Of a DNA stretch of 56,698 bases, positions 42,035 to 49,677 are shown piece after piece. The position numbers and the translations under genes are program-made. The notes under the pieces were generated by a model. The model was not told where the DNA came from and ran no database searches. It saw only the letters and a list, made by a program, of their open reading frames with translations. The first letter of the stretch is position 1. The number at the start of each line of letters is the position of its first letter. Origin of the DNA: Paraburkholderia sp. C35 (lineage in GTDB: Bacteria > Pseudomonadota > Gammaproteobacteria > Burkholderiales > Burkholderiaceae); the NCBI RefSeq assembly GCF_003121405.1, contig NZ_QBUY01000053.1, positions 1 through 56,698 of the forward strand, written 5' to 3'.

Positions 42035-43117
42035 ATGGAAAACACGCAAGAGAATCCGACGAGCCAGAATCCCACGCCCGCCGACGAAGCCGCGCGCCAG
42101 GCCGCAGAGGCCGCATCGGGCGAGCCGCAAGCTCAGGCGCAACAGCCGGAAGCGGCTGGCGAACAGCAGGCACAACCGTCCGGCGCCGAAGCCGCGCTGG
42201 CGGAAGTACAAGCCAAGCTGGCCGAGATGCAGGAAAGCTTCCTGCGCGCCAAGGCGGAGACGGAAAACGTCCGCCGCCGTGGTCAGGAAGACGTGGCGAA
42301 GGCGCACAAGTTCGCCATCGAAAGCTTCGCCGAGCATCTGCTGCCCGTGATGGACAGCCTCGAAGCGGCCGTCACACACTCCACTGATGACCTCGCGAAG
42401 GTCCGCGAAGGCGTCGAGCTCACGCTGCGCCAGCTGGTGGGCGCGCTGGAGAAGGGCAAGGTTGTTGCTCTGAACCCCGTTGGCGAGAAGTTCGATCCGC
42501 ATCGCCATCAAGCCATTTCGATGGTTCCGGCCGATCAGGAGCCGAACACCGTCGTTGCCGTGCTGCAAAAGGGCTATGTGATCGCCGACCGCGTGCTGCG
42601 TCCGGCGCTCGTCACGGTTGCGGCACCGAAGTACGCGCAGTTCGCGCGGCCATGTCCGGTATCCCCGTCGACAGCACCGCGTTCGCGGTCTTCGACATGC
42701 AGGAACTCACTGCCACGAACTTCGATGCCGGCCTCCAGTCGGCGGGCGACGAACTGGCGGCGGTGTTCTTCTGGGGACTGGACTGCTTCAACTGCGAAAT
42801 CGCGAAGAAAGCCATGCTGGCACAGCCGGACGCGATTCGCGCCCTTGGCCTGCGCTGGTTTCACAGCAATGTGTATGAGCATCGCGAGCTTGGCAGGCGC
42901 TTTTTGCTGCATGGCGTGCCCACGTGGTTCTTCTTTCACCGCGGCAAGCGCCTCGGGCGGGCGACGGGCTGGCATGGTCTGGCGCAATTCGAAGCGGCCG
43001 TCTCGGCGGCTCGTGAGAGAATCCGCGCCGCGGCTGAAGCAGGCGCGGCCGGCGTCGGAACGGCGGTTGCGGGTTTGTCTCGCTCAATCGCTGGCCAGAC
43101 CGATTGAAAAAAATTAA
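42035..43117 (+). CDS. grpE: Nucleotide exchange factor GrpE with lost stop codon (C-terminal read-through)
   Basis: Releases ADP from DnaK. The first 199 residues are a complete GrpE: a Gln/Ala-rich N-terminus, long helices (AEVQAKLAEMQESFLRAKAETENVRRRG), and the beta-domain end GYVIADRVLRPALVTVAAPK, where the family normally stops. Here the next codon is TAC (42632-42634) instead of a stop, and the frame stays open to 43117, for 360 residues. The 161-residue extension is Arg/Ser/Cys-rich and lies out of frame across the whole thioredoxin gene, so it is not a natural domain. A one-base change, or deletion of the C in TACG, would restore TAG. It may be a real mutation or a base-call error. 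Confidence 0.9.
   Translation: MENTQENPTSQNPTPADEAARQAAEAASGEPQAQAQQPEAAGEQQAQPSGAEAALAEVQAKLAEMQESFLRAKAETENVRRRGQEDVAKAHKFAIESFAEHLLPVMDSLEAAVTHSTDDLAKVREGVELTLRQLVGALEKGKVVALNPVGEKFDPHRHQAISMVPADQEPNTVVAVLQKGYVIADRVLRPALVTVAAPKYAQFARPCPVSPSTAPRSRSSTCRNSLPRTSMPASSRRATNWRRCSSGDWTASTAKSRRKPCWHSRTRFAPLACAGFTAMCMSIASLAGAFCCMACPRGSSFTAASASGGRRAGMVWRNSKRPSRRLVRESAPRLKQARPASERRLRVCLAQSLARPIEKN
42652..43107 (+). CDS. Thioredoxin-family protein
   Basis: 151-aa small thioredoxin-like protein with the redox motif in FFWGLDCFNCEIAKKAM (CFNC, about residues 45-48) and the cis-Pro in HGVPTWFFFHRGKRLG (about residue 89). The C-terminal 35 residues are an Ala-rich helix beyond the fold. It sits between grpE and dnaK, as in other Burkholderiaceae, suggesting a disulphide role linked to the chaperone system. 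Its frame is +2 relative to grpE, and because of the lost grpE stop the two frames overlap fully. Confidence 0.9.
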   Translation: MSGIPVDSTAFAVFDMQELTATNFDAGLQSAGDELAAVFFWGLDCFNCEIAKKAMLAQPDAIRALGLRWFHSNVYEHRELGRRFLLHGVPTWFFFHRGKRLGRATGWHGLAQFEAAVSAARERIRAAAEAGAAGVGTAVAGLSRSIAGQTD

Positions 43118-43138
43118 TGACCGCATCGTATTCAGGGT

Positions 43139-43167
43139 CTTGAAAACGATGCAGCGGCACTCATTTT
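43139..43167 (+). promoter_or_regulatory. Sigma-32-like promoter of dnaK
   Basis: CTTGAAA (43139-43145), a 14-base spacer, then CTCATTTT (43160-43167), a good match to the heat-shock consensus. It lies 93 bases before the dnaK ATG, after the thioredoxin gene, so dnaK can be induced separately from grpE. Confidence 0.7.
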
Positions 43168-43260
43168 GAGTGCAGGATGAAATTCAGGGGCGGGGCGCCC
43201 GGTGGCCAAATGGTCCAGCCAGCGATGCCCGCAGCGATCAAAGTCAGGAGATTAGTAAAA

Positions 43261-45210
43261 ATGGGCAAAATCATCGGCATCGACCTCGGCACCACCAATT
43301 CGTGCGTGGCGCTGATGGAAGGCAACCAGGTCAAGGTGATCGAGAACTCGGAAGGTGCGCGCACCACGCCGTCGATCATCGCCTATATGGACGACAACGA
43401 AGTTCTCGTCGGCGCGCCTGCCAAGCGCCAGTCGGTCACCAATCCGAAAAACACGCTGTACGCGGTCAAGCGCCTGATCGGCCGCCGCTTCGACGAAAAG
43501 GAGGTGCAGAAGGACATCGGCCTGATGCCCTACAAGATCGTCAAGCACGATAACGGCGACGCGTGGGTCGAAGCGCACGGTCAGAATCTCGCACCGTCGC
43601 AGGTTTCGGCAGAAGTGCTGCGCAAGATGAAGAAGACGGCTGAGGACTACCTCGGCGAGCCGGTTACGGAAGCCGTGATCACGGTGCCGGCGTACTTCAA
43701 CGACAGCCAGCGCCAGGCTACCAAGGACGCAGGCCGCATCGCCGGTCTGGAAGTCAAGCGGATCATCAACGAGCCGACGGCAGCTGCGCTCGCGTTTGGT
43801 CTGGACAAGGCTGAAAAGGGCGACCGCAAGATCGCCGTGTTCGACCTCGGCGGCGGTACGTTCGATATTTCGATCATCGAAATCGCTGACGTGGACGGCG
43901 AAATGCAGTTCGAAGTGCTGTCGACGAACGGCGACACGTTCCTCGGCGGTGAAGACTTCGACCAGCGCATCATCGACTACATCATCAGCGAGTTCAAGAA
44001 AGAGCAGGGCGTCGATCTGTCGAAGGACGTGCTCGCGCTGCAACGCCTGAAGGAAGCGGCTGAAAAGGCGAAGATCGAACTGTCGTCGGGCCAGCAGACG
44101 GAAATCAACCTGCCGTACATCACGGCAGACGCATCGGGTCCGAAGCACTTGAACCTGAAGATCACGCGCGCCAAGCTGGAAGCGCTGGTCGAAGACCTGA
44201 TCGAGCGCACCATCGAGCCGGCGCGCGTCGCAATCAAGGACGCAGGCGTGAAGGTCAGCGACATCGACGACGTGATTCTCGTCGGCGGCCAGACGCGTAT
44301 GCCGAAGGTGCAGGAGAAGGTGAAGGAGTTCTTCGGCAAGGAACCGCGCCGTGACGTGAACCCGGACGAAGCCGTTGCTGTCGGCGCTGCGATTCAAGGC
44401 CAGGTGCTGTCGGGCGACCGCAAGGACGTGCTGCTGCTGGACGTGACGCCGCTGTCGCTGGGCATCGAAACGCTCGGCGGTGTGATGACGAAGATGATCA
44501 ACAAGAACACCACGATCCCGACGAAGCACGCTCAGGTGTACTCGACGGCGGACGACAATCAGGGCGCCGTGACGATCAAGGTGTTCCAGGGCGAGCGCGA
44601 AATGGCAGCGGGCAACAAGCTGCTGGGCGAGTTCAACCTGGAAGGCATTCCGCCCGCACCGCGTGGCGTGCCGCAGATCGAAGTGAGCTTCGACATCGAC
44701 GCGAACGGCATTCTGCACGTCGGCGCGAAGGACAAGGCGACGGGCAAGGAAAACCGCATCACGATCAAGGCGAACTCGGGTCTGTCGGAAGCCGAAATCG
44801 AGAAGATGGTGAAGGACGCGGAAGCGAACGCGGAAGAAGATCACAAGCTGCGTGAACTGGCCGATGCCCGTAACCAGGGCGACGCGCTGGTCCACAGCAC
44901 GAAGAAGGCGCTCACCGAGTACGGCGACAAGCTGGACGCAGGCGAGAAGGAAAAGATCGAAACCGCGCTGAAGGACCTTGAAGACACGCTGAAGAACAGC
45001 GCGAGCGACAAGGCCGCGATCGAAGCGAAGATCGAAACGGTGGCAACGGCATCGCAGAAGCTCGGCGAAAAGATGTACGCCGACATGCAGGCGCAAGGTG
45101 CAGCAGGCGCGGCAGGTGCGGGCGCAGCGGGTGCCGAAGCAGCAGCGGGCGCGAGCCAGCAGGCCGACGATGTCGTCGACGCCGAGTTCAAGGAAGTGAA
45201 GAAGGACTAA
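43261..45210 (+). CDS. dnaK: Chaperone DnaK (Hsp70)
   Basis: ATP-dependent protein-folding chaperone, 649 aa from the ATG at 43261 with AGGAG 11 bases upstream. Nucleotide-binding domain: MGKIIGIDLGTTNSCVALME at the start, VFDLGGGTFDISIIE, and VILVGGQTRMPKVQ. The substrate-binding domain begins after LLLDVTPLSLGIETLGGV, and the C-terminus is an Ala/Gly-rich tail ending in DDVVDAEFKEVKKD. GrpE and DnaJ, its partners, flank it. All hallmark residues are intact. Confidence 0.99.
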   Translation: MGKIIGIDLGTTNSCVALMEGNQVKVIENSEGARTTPSIIAYMDDNEVLVGAPAKRQSVTNPKNTLYAVKRLIGRRFDEKEVQKDIGLMPYKIVKHDNGDAWVEAHGQNLAPSQVSAEVLRKMKKTAEDYLGEPVTEAVITVPAYFNDSQRQATKDAGRIAGLEVKRIINEPTAAALAFGLDKAEKGDRKIAVFDLGGGTFDISIIEIADVDGEMQFEVLSTNGDTFLGGEDFDQRIIDYIISEFKKEQGVDLSKDVLALQRLKEAAEKAKIELSSGQQTEINLPYITADASGPKHLNLKITRAKLEALVEDLIERTIEPARVAIKDAGVKVSDIDDVILVGGQTRMPKVQEKVKEFFGKEPRRDVNPDEAVAVGAAIQGQVLSGDRKDVLLLDVTPLSLGIETLGGVMTKMINKNTTIPTKHAQVYSTADDNQGAVTIKVFQGEREMAAGNKLLGEFNLEGIPPAPRGVPQIEVSFDIDANGILHVGAKDKATGKENRITIKANSGLSEAEIEKMVKDAEANAEEDHKLRELADARNQGDALVHSTKKALTEYGDKLDAGEKEKIETALKDLEDTLKNSASDKAAIEAKIETVATASQKLGEKMYADMQAQGAAGAAGAGAAGAEAAAGASQQADDVVDAEFKEVKKD

Positions 45211-45265
45211 AGCCGGGTCGCGGTTTGACCGTAAGGCTGTGCATGGCGACATGCGCAGCCCGGCT
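45211..45265 (+). ncRNA. Structured RNA region after dnaK: stem with GNRA-capped hairpin
   Basis: Immediately after the dnaK stop, AGCCGGG (45211-45217) pairs with CCCGGCT (45259-45265). Inside, GCTGTGCATG (45236-45245) pairs with CATGCGCAGC (45250-45259; one U-G pair) around a GCGA tetraloop. The innermost outer-stem base is shared with the inner stem, so the two may compete. Further hairpins follow at about 45280-45296 and 45311-45339. No T run, so not an intrinsic terminator. Probably an RNA processing or mRNA-stability element between dnaK and dnaJ rather than a stand-alone RNA gene. Confidence 0.45.
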
Positions 45266-45469
45266 AACAAGGTTGGCGCCCGGCATGGCCGGGTGACCGA
45301 ACCGGATACGCGCCTGGCGAGCCTTTCTGGCTCTCCGGGCACATTTGTTTTATGGAGGGCAGGGCTTTTGACCCGTAAATTGCGGGCAAGTCCGGGCCTT
45401 ACGAGTCGCGAGACTCCAGCATTCAAGAGGAGCCGCCGCGCCCCATTGCGCGGATGGCGTTGAACCGAT

Positions 45470-46606
45470 ATGGCGAAACGGGATTACTACGAGGTTCTGG
45501 GCGTCGCGAAGAACGCGAGCGACGACGAAATCAAGAAGGCTTATCGCAAGCTCGCGATGAAGTACCACCCTGACCGCAATCCGGGCAACAAGGATGCGGA
45601 AGAGCATTTCAAAGAGGTGAAGGAAGCCTATGAAATGCTGTCGGACTCGCAAAAGCGTGCCGCGTACGACCAGTACGGCCACGCCGGCGTCGATCCGAAC
45701 ATGGCGGGTGCAGGCGCTCAGGGCTTTGGCGGTTTTGCCGATGCATTCGGCGACATTTTCGGCGACATCTTCGGCCAGGCCGCGGGCGGCGCTGCACGCG
45801 GCGGCCGCAGCGGTCCGCAGGTCTATCGTGGCGCAGATCTGCGCTACAGCATGGAAATCACGCTCGAGCAGGCCGCACACGGCTACGACACGCAAATCCG
45901 CGTGCCGAGCTGGGTATCGTGCGAAATCTGCCACGGCTCCGGCGCGAAGCCGGGCACCAAGCCGGAAACCTGCCCGACCTGTAACGGTTCGGGCGCGGTG
46001 CGGATGTCGCAAGGTTTCTTCAGCATCCAGCAGACTTGCCCGAAGTGCCATGGCACGGGCACCTACATTCCCGAGCCTTGCACGCACTGCCACGGCGCAG
46101 GCAAGACCAAGGAAACCAAGACGCTGGAAGTGAAGATTCCGGCTGGTATCGACGACGGCATGCGCATCCGTTCGGCTGGCAATGGCGAGCCGGGCATCAA
46201 CGGCGGGCCGTCGGGTGATCTGTACGTCGAGATTCACATCAAGGCGCACGCGGTATTCGAGCGCGACGGCGACGATCTGCATTGCCAGATGCCGATTCCG
46301 TTCACGAAGGCAGCGCTGGGCGGCGAGATCGAAGTGCCGACGCTGGCTGGCCGCGCGAGCTTCACGGTGCCGGAAGGCACGCAGTCGGGCAAGACGTTCC
46401 GTCTGCGCGGCAAGGGCATCAAGGGTCTGCGTTCCAGCATCGCGGGCGATCTGTATGTGCATGTGCAGGTCGAAACGCCTGTCAAGCTCACCGACGCGCA
46501 GCGCGATCTGCTCCAGCAGTTCGAGAAGTCGCTGACGGAAGGCGGTGCGCGTCACAGCCCGCAAAGCAAAAGCTGGTTCGACCGCGTGAAGAGCTTTTTC
46601 GACTAA
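45470..46606 (+). CDS. dnaJ: Chaperone DnaJ (Hsp40)
   Basis: Co-chaperone that stimulates DnaK ATPase, 378 aa. The N-terminal J domain has KYHPDRNPGNK with the HPD triad; a Gly/Phe-rich linker (GAQGFGGFADAFGD) follows; then four zinc-finger repeats CEICHGSG, CPTCNGSG, CPKCHGTG and CTHCHGAG (about residues 145-210), and the C-terminal substrate-binding domain. It lies 259 bases after dnaK, a gap rich in RNA structure. The ribosome site before the ATG is weak. Confidence 0.98.
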   Translation: MAKRDYYEVLGVAKNASDDEIKKAYRKLAMKYHPDRNPGNKDAEEHFKEVKEAYEMLSDSQKRAAYDQYGHAGVDPNMAGAGAQGFGGFADAFGDIFGDIFGQAAGGAARGGRSGPQVYRGADLRYSMEITLEQAAHGYDTQIRVPSWVSCEICHGSGAKPGTKPETCPTCNGSGAVRMSQGFFSIQQTCPKCHGTGTYIPEPCTHCHGAGKTKETKTLEVKIPAGIDDGMRIRSAGNGEPGINGGPSGDLYVEIHIKAHAVFERDGDDLHCQMPIPFTKAALGGEIEVPTLAGRASFTVPEGTQSGKTFRLRGKGIKGLRSSIAGDLYVHVQVETPVKLTDAQRDLLQQFEKSLTEGGARHSPQSKSWFDRVKSFFD

Positions 46607-46642
46607 TCTGTTCTGACGCGCGTTCAGAAGTTGGCGGTATGC

Positions 46643-48508
46643 ATGGCGGCTCAAAAAACAGGCTCGGTGTTCGCGTTGCTGGACGACTGCGATTCGAGTG
46701 CGAGTCGCCGGTCTAGCCGGCTGTACACGGGGTTTCGGCGCGAGCACGTCTGCACTGATCCCGCGCAGCTCGAGGCTGTGTGCGAGGCGGCTTCGGCCGA
46801 TGTCGACGGCGGGCTGTTCGCAGTCGTGCTGGGCGACTACGAGTTTGGACAGGCTTTGCAGCAAAAAACGCAGCGTGCCAGCGGCACGCTGCGTTTTTTA
46901 TTGTTCGAACAGTGCCGCAAGATGTCGCGAGACGAGGTCGATGCGTGGCTCGTGCTCCATGACAGCGCGGCAGTCGAGCCTTCCGTGGCGGGCATCGGCG
47001 GCGTCCACGCGAGCGTCGACGAAGCGCAGTTCGCGCAGGCCATCGGCGCGATTCACGACGCGCTGCGCGTCGGCGACTCCTATCAAATCAACTACACATA
47101 CCGGCTGTACTTCGATGTGTTCGGCACGCCCGCCGCGCTGTTCAGGCGGCTGCGCGCGCGCCAGGCGGTGCCCTACGGCGCGCTGATCGCACTGCCCGAT
47201 GACGGCTGGATCGTGTCGTGTTCGCCGGAACTGTTCGTCGAGAAGAAAGGCGCTGCGCTGCGCACACGGCCGATGAAGGGCACCGCGCCGCGTGCCTCGG
47301 ACGCAGCGCAAGATCGTGCAGCCGCCGAGTTTCTCGCGAACGATCCGAAGAACCGCGCGGAAAACGTCATGATCGTCGATCTGCTGCGTAACGATCTGTC
47401 GCGTATCGCGGAAACGGGTACGGTGAAAACGCCTGCGCTGTTCTCGATCGAGCCGTATCAATCCGTCTGGCAGATGACGTCGACCGTGACGGCGACATTG
47501 CGCCCGCGAACCTCGTTCGCCGACGTGCTGCGTGCGCTTTTCCCGTGCGGCTCGATCACGGGCGCGCCGAAGCACAAGACCATGCAGCTGATCGAACAAC
47601 TCGAATCGACGCCGCGTGGCTTGTATACAGGCACAATCGGCTGGCTCGACGCGCAGCCGGATCTCGGCGACGCGGTCGGCAAGCAATGCGGCGACTTTTG
47701 CCTGTCGGTCGCCATTCGTACGCTGTCGATCGGTGCCGCGGCGCCGGACGGCGTGCGCCACGGTGAAATGGGTATCGGCGCGGGCATCGTGCTCGATAGC
47801 GTTGCGCAAGACGAATACGCGGAGTGCAAATTGAAAGCACGTTTCCTGACGGAAGCCGACCCAGGCTTCCAGCTATTCGAAACGATGTACGCGACACGCG
47901 AAGACGGCGTGCGGCATCTCGATCGCCATCTCACAAGGCTGGGCAATAGCGCGAGATGGCTGGGCTTCGCATTCGACGGCGAAGGCGTGCGCGCGCAACT
48001 CGTCGCTCAATGCGCGGCGCTGCGCAGCGCGACGGAATACCGGATGCGTCTCACGCTGGACAAGGCGGGCGCGGTGGAAATCACGGTCGCGCCGCTCGTG
48101 CCGCTCGCGGAAGAAGTGGTCGGCGTGCTGCTCGGTCCGGACCACGGTTTTGCGACGATGCACGCAACCGATCCGCTGCTGCGCCACAAGACCACACGTC
48201 GCGCGGAATACGATCGCGGCTGGCGCGAAGCCGAATCGCAGGATGCGTTCGATACCCTGTTCTTCAACGAACATGGCGAATTGACCGAGGGCGGTCGATC
48301 GAACGTTTTCGTGATGCTGGATGGGCGCTGGTGGACGCCGCCGTTGTCATCGGGCGTGTTGCCGGGCGTGATGCGCAGTGTGCTGCTGGGAGATCCCGAC
48401 ATGCAGGCGGGCGAGCGGGTATTGACCCGGGAAGACGTGTTGAACGCGCAATCGCTGATGCTCTGCAATGCGCTGCGTGGCGCGTTGCCGGCGCGGATTA
48501 TTGCTTGA
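46643..48508 (+). CDS. pabBC: Fused aminodeoxychorismate synthase component I / aminodeoxychorismate lyase (PabB-PabC)
   Basis: Makes 4-aminobenzoate for folate. 621 aa from the ATG at 46643; a TTG at 46631 would add four residues. The N-terminal part is the PabB-type chorismate-binding domain, with TRPMKGTAPR (Lys-containing PIKGT-like motif), IVDLLRNDLSRIAE and FPCGSITGAPKHKTMQ. The C-terminal part (from about residue 410) is a PLP-dependent lyase of the PabC/branched-chain transaminase fold, with the catalytic Lys in LRHKTTRRAEYDRGW and LTEGGRSNVFV. An intrinsic-terminator hairpin lies inside the coding sequence at 46863-46899. Amidotransferase partner pabA is not in the window. Confidence 0.93.
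   Translation: MAAQKTGSVFALLDDCDSSASRRSSRLYTGFRREHVCTDPAQLEAVCEAASADVDGGLFAVVLGDYEFGQALQQKTQRASGTLRFLLFEQCRKMSRDEVDAWLVLHDSAAVEPSVAGIGGVHASVDEAQFAQAIGAIHDALRVGDSYQINYTYRLYFDVFGTPAALFRRLRARQAVPYGALIALPDDGWIVSCSPELFVEKKGAALRTRPMKGTAPRASDAAQDRAAAEFLANDPKNRAENVMIVDLLRNDLSRIAETGTVKTPALFSIEPYQSVWQMTSTVTATLRPRTSFADVLRALFPCGSITGAPKHKTMQLIEQLESTPRGLYTGTIGWLDAQPDLGDAVGKQCGDFCLSVAIRTLSIGAAAPDGVRHGEMGIGAGIVLDSVAQDEYAECKLKARFLTEADPGFQLFETMYATREDGVRHLDRHLTRLGNSARWLGFAFDGEGVRAQLVAQCAALRSATEYRMRLTLDKAGAVEITVAPLVPLAEEVVGVLLGPDHGFATMHATDPLLRHKTTRRAEYDRGWREAESQDAFDTLFFNEHGELTEGGRSNVFVMLDGRWWTPPLSSGVLPGVMRSVLLGDPDMQAGERVLTREDVLNAQSLMLCNALRGALPARIIA
46863..46899 (+). terminator. Perfect intrinsic-terminator hairpin inside the pabBC coding sequence
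   Basis: 17-bp perfectly matched arms (46863-46879 and 46883-46899, core CGCAGCGTGCC / GGCACGCTGCG) around the loop AGC, with six A before and six T after. It encodes residues 74-86 in frame (KTQRASGTLRF), using codons rare in this genome such as TTA just after. Terminators of this quality elsewhere in the window lie between genes. Confidence 0.75.
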
Positions 48509-48541
48509 ATGATTGAGCCGGCAACGTAGAAGAAATACGCA

Positions 48542-48673
48542 TCAGACGGGATGCCGGTGAAACAGGCGCCCGATCCATGCAGTCAGGCGCGCATGCCAGG
48601 TGACGTCGTATTCGTGGGGATGATTGCCGTGGTCACGAATACTCGTGACGTCGATCAGGCAGAAGGGGCTCAT
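48542..48673 (-). CDS. Small hypothetical protein (43 aa)
   Basis: A 43-codon frame beginning MSPFCLIDVTSIRD and ending LTAWIGRLFHRHPV, with CCGGAG 8 bases before its ATG at 48673. It is rich in His and aromatic residues and has no membrane helix or signal peptide. It lies in the 311-base gap between the convergent pabBC and panB genes. No family is recognised; conservation would have to decide. Confidence 0.4.
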   Translation of the reverse strand: MSPFCLIDVTSIRDHGNHPHEYDVTWHARLTAWIGRLFHRHPV

Positions 48674-48772
48674 GTTCGTATCTCCGGTGGCGCGCGGTGA
48701 GCGCGTTGAAAAGAGAACGAAGATAGTGGATGCCAATTGCAGGCCGAATCAGAACGGTCTTAAAGATAATCT

Positions 48773-48802
48773 CAAAGAAAAAGCGGCGCTTCGAAGCGCC
48801 GC
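48773..48802 (-). terminator. Intrinsic terminator of panB
   Basis: GCGGCGCTTC GAAGCGCCGC (48783-48802) is a perfect 20-bp palindrome that folds as a hairpin and is followed on the minus strand by a T-rich run (48782-48773). It lies 17 bases past the panB stop. Confidence 0.85.
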
Positions 48803-48819
48803 GCAATTCAGTCAAAACT

Positions 48820-49635
48820 TCAGAACGTGTGCTCAGGACCTGGGAACGTGCCGTCCTTGACGGCGCGCACGTAGGCTTCGACGGCCGCAAGAATGCTCGG
48901 CTGTCCCTGCATGAAATCCTTCACGAAGCGCGGGCGCTTGCCGGGGAAAATGCCCAGCATGTCGTGCAGCACCAGCACCTGACCCGAGCAATCGACGCCC
49001 GCGCCAATGCCGATGGTCGGAATGCGCACTTGCTTCGTCACCTCGGCGGCGAGCAGCGTCGGCATCGCTTCCATCACCAGCAGTTGCGCGCCCGCGTCCT
49101 GCATCGCGAGCGAATCGCGCAGCAGCTGCGCCGCGCCCGCTTCCGTCTTGCCTTGCACCTTGAAGCCGCCGAACGCGTGCACCGATTGCGGCGTGAGGCC
49201 GACGTGACCGCACACGGGAATCGAGCGCTCGACCAGAAAGCGCACGGTATCGGCGAGCCATTCGCCGCCTTCCAGCTTCACCATCTGCGCGCCTGCCTGC
49301 ATCAGCTTGACGGCGTTCGTGAAGGCGTCGGCGGGCGTGCCGTAGGTGCCGAACGGCATATCGGCGACGATCAGCGCCGACGGCTTCGCGCGCGCGACAC
49401 AGGCCGTGTGATAGGCGATCTCATCGATGGTGACGGGCAGCGTCGTGCTCTGGCCTTGCAGCACGTTGCCGAGCGAATCGCCGATCAGCAGCGAATCGAC
49501 GCCCGCGCGATCGAGCAGCGCCGCGAAGCTCGCGTCGTAGCACGTGAGCATCACGATCTTGTCGCCGGCTTCGCGCATCGCCTGAAGTTTCGGGACGGTG
49601 ACGGCGCTGCGACTCGTCTCCTGCAAATAGGTCAT
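48820..49635 (-). CDS. panB: 3-methyl-2-oxobutanoate hydroxymethyltransferase
   Basis: First committed step of pantothenate synthesis: adds a hydroxymethyl group to ketoisovalerate using methylene-tetrahydrofolate. 271 aa. Conserved: MLTCYDASFAALLDRAGVD, LIGDSLGNVLQGQSTTLPVT, ADMPFGTY, VKLEGGEW, CGHVGLTPQSVHAFGGFKVQ and TIGIGAGVDCSGQVLVLHD. It is the last gene of the minus-strand group that begins with hda or perM, 42 bases after the deoxynucleoside kinase. panC is not in the window. Confidence 0.97.
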   Translation of the reverse strand: MTYLQETSRSAVTVPKLQAMREAGDKIVMLTCYDASFAALLDRAGVDSLLIGDSLGNVLQGQSTTLPVTIDEIAYHTACVARAKPSALIVADMPFGTYGTPADAFTNAVKLMQAGAQMVKLEGGEWLADTVRFLVERSIPVCGHVGLTPQSVHAFGGFKVQGKTEAGAAQLLRDSLAMQDAGAQLLVMEAMPTLLAAEVTKQVRIPTIGIGAGVDCSGQVLVLHDMLGIFPGKRPRFVKDFMQGQPSILAAVEAYVRAVKDGTFPGPEHTF

Positions 49636-49677
49636 GGGTGATCCGTTGGAAAGACGGCGTCACGCTACAGCCAGACG

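Noticed and set aside
42652..43117. Treating the GrpE extension as a real fused C-terminal domain
   Set aside because: The extension is exactly the alternate-frame reading of a well-conserved thioredoxin gene and has no domain of its own.
45470..46606. The Gly/Phe-rich and Cys-rich repeats of dnaJ as a possible DNA repeat array
   Set aside because: These are the normal linker and zinc-finger repeats of the DnaJ protein.
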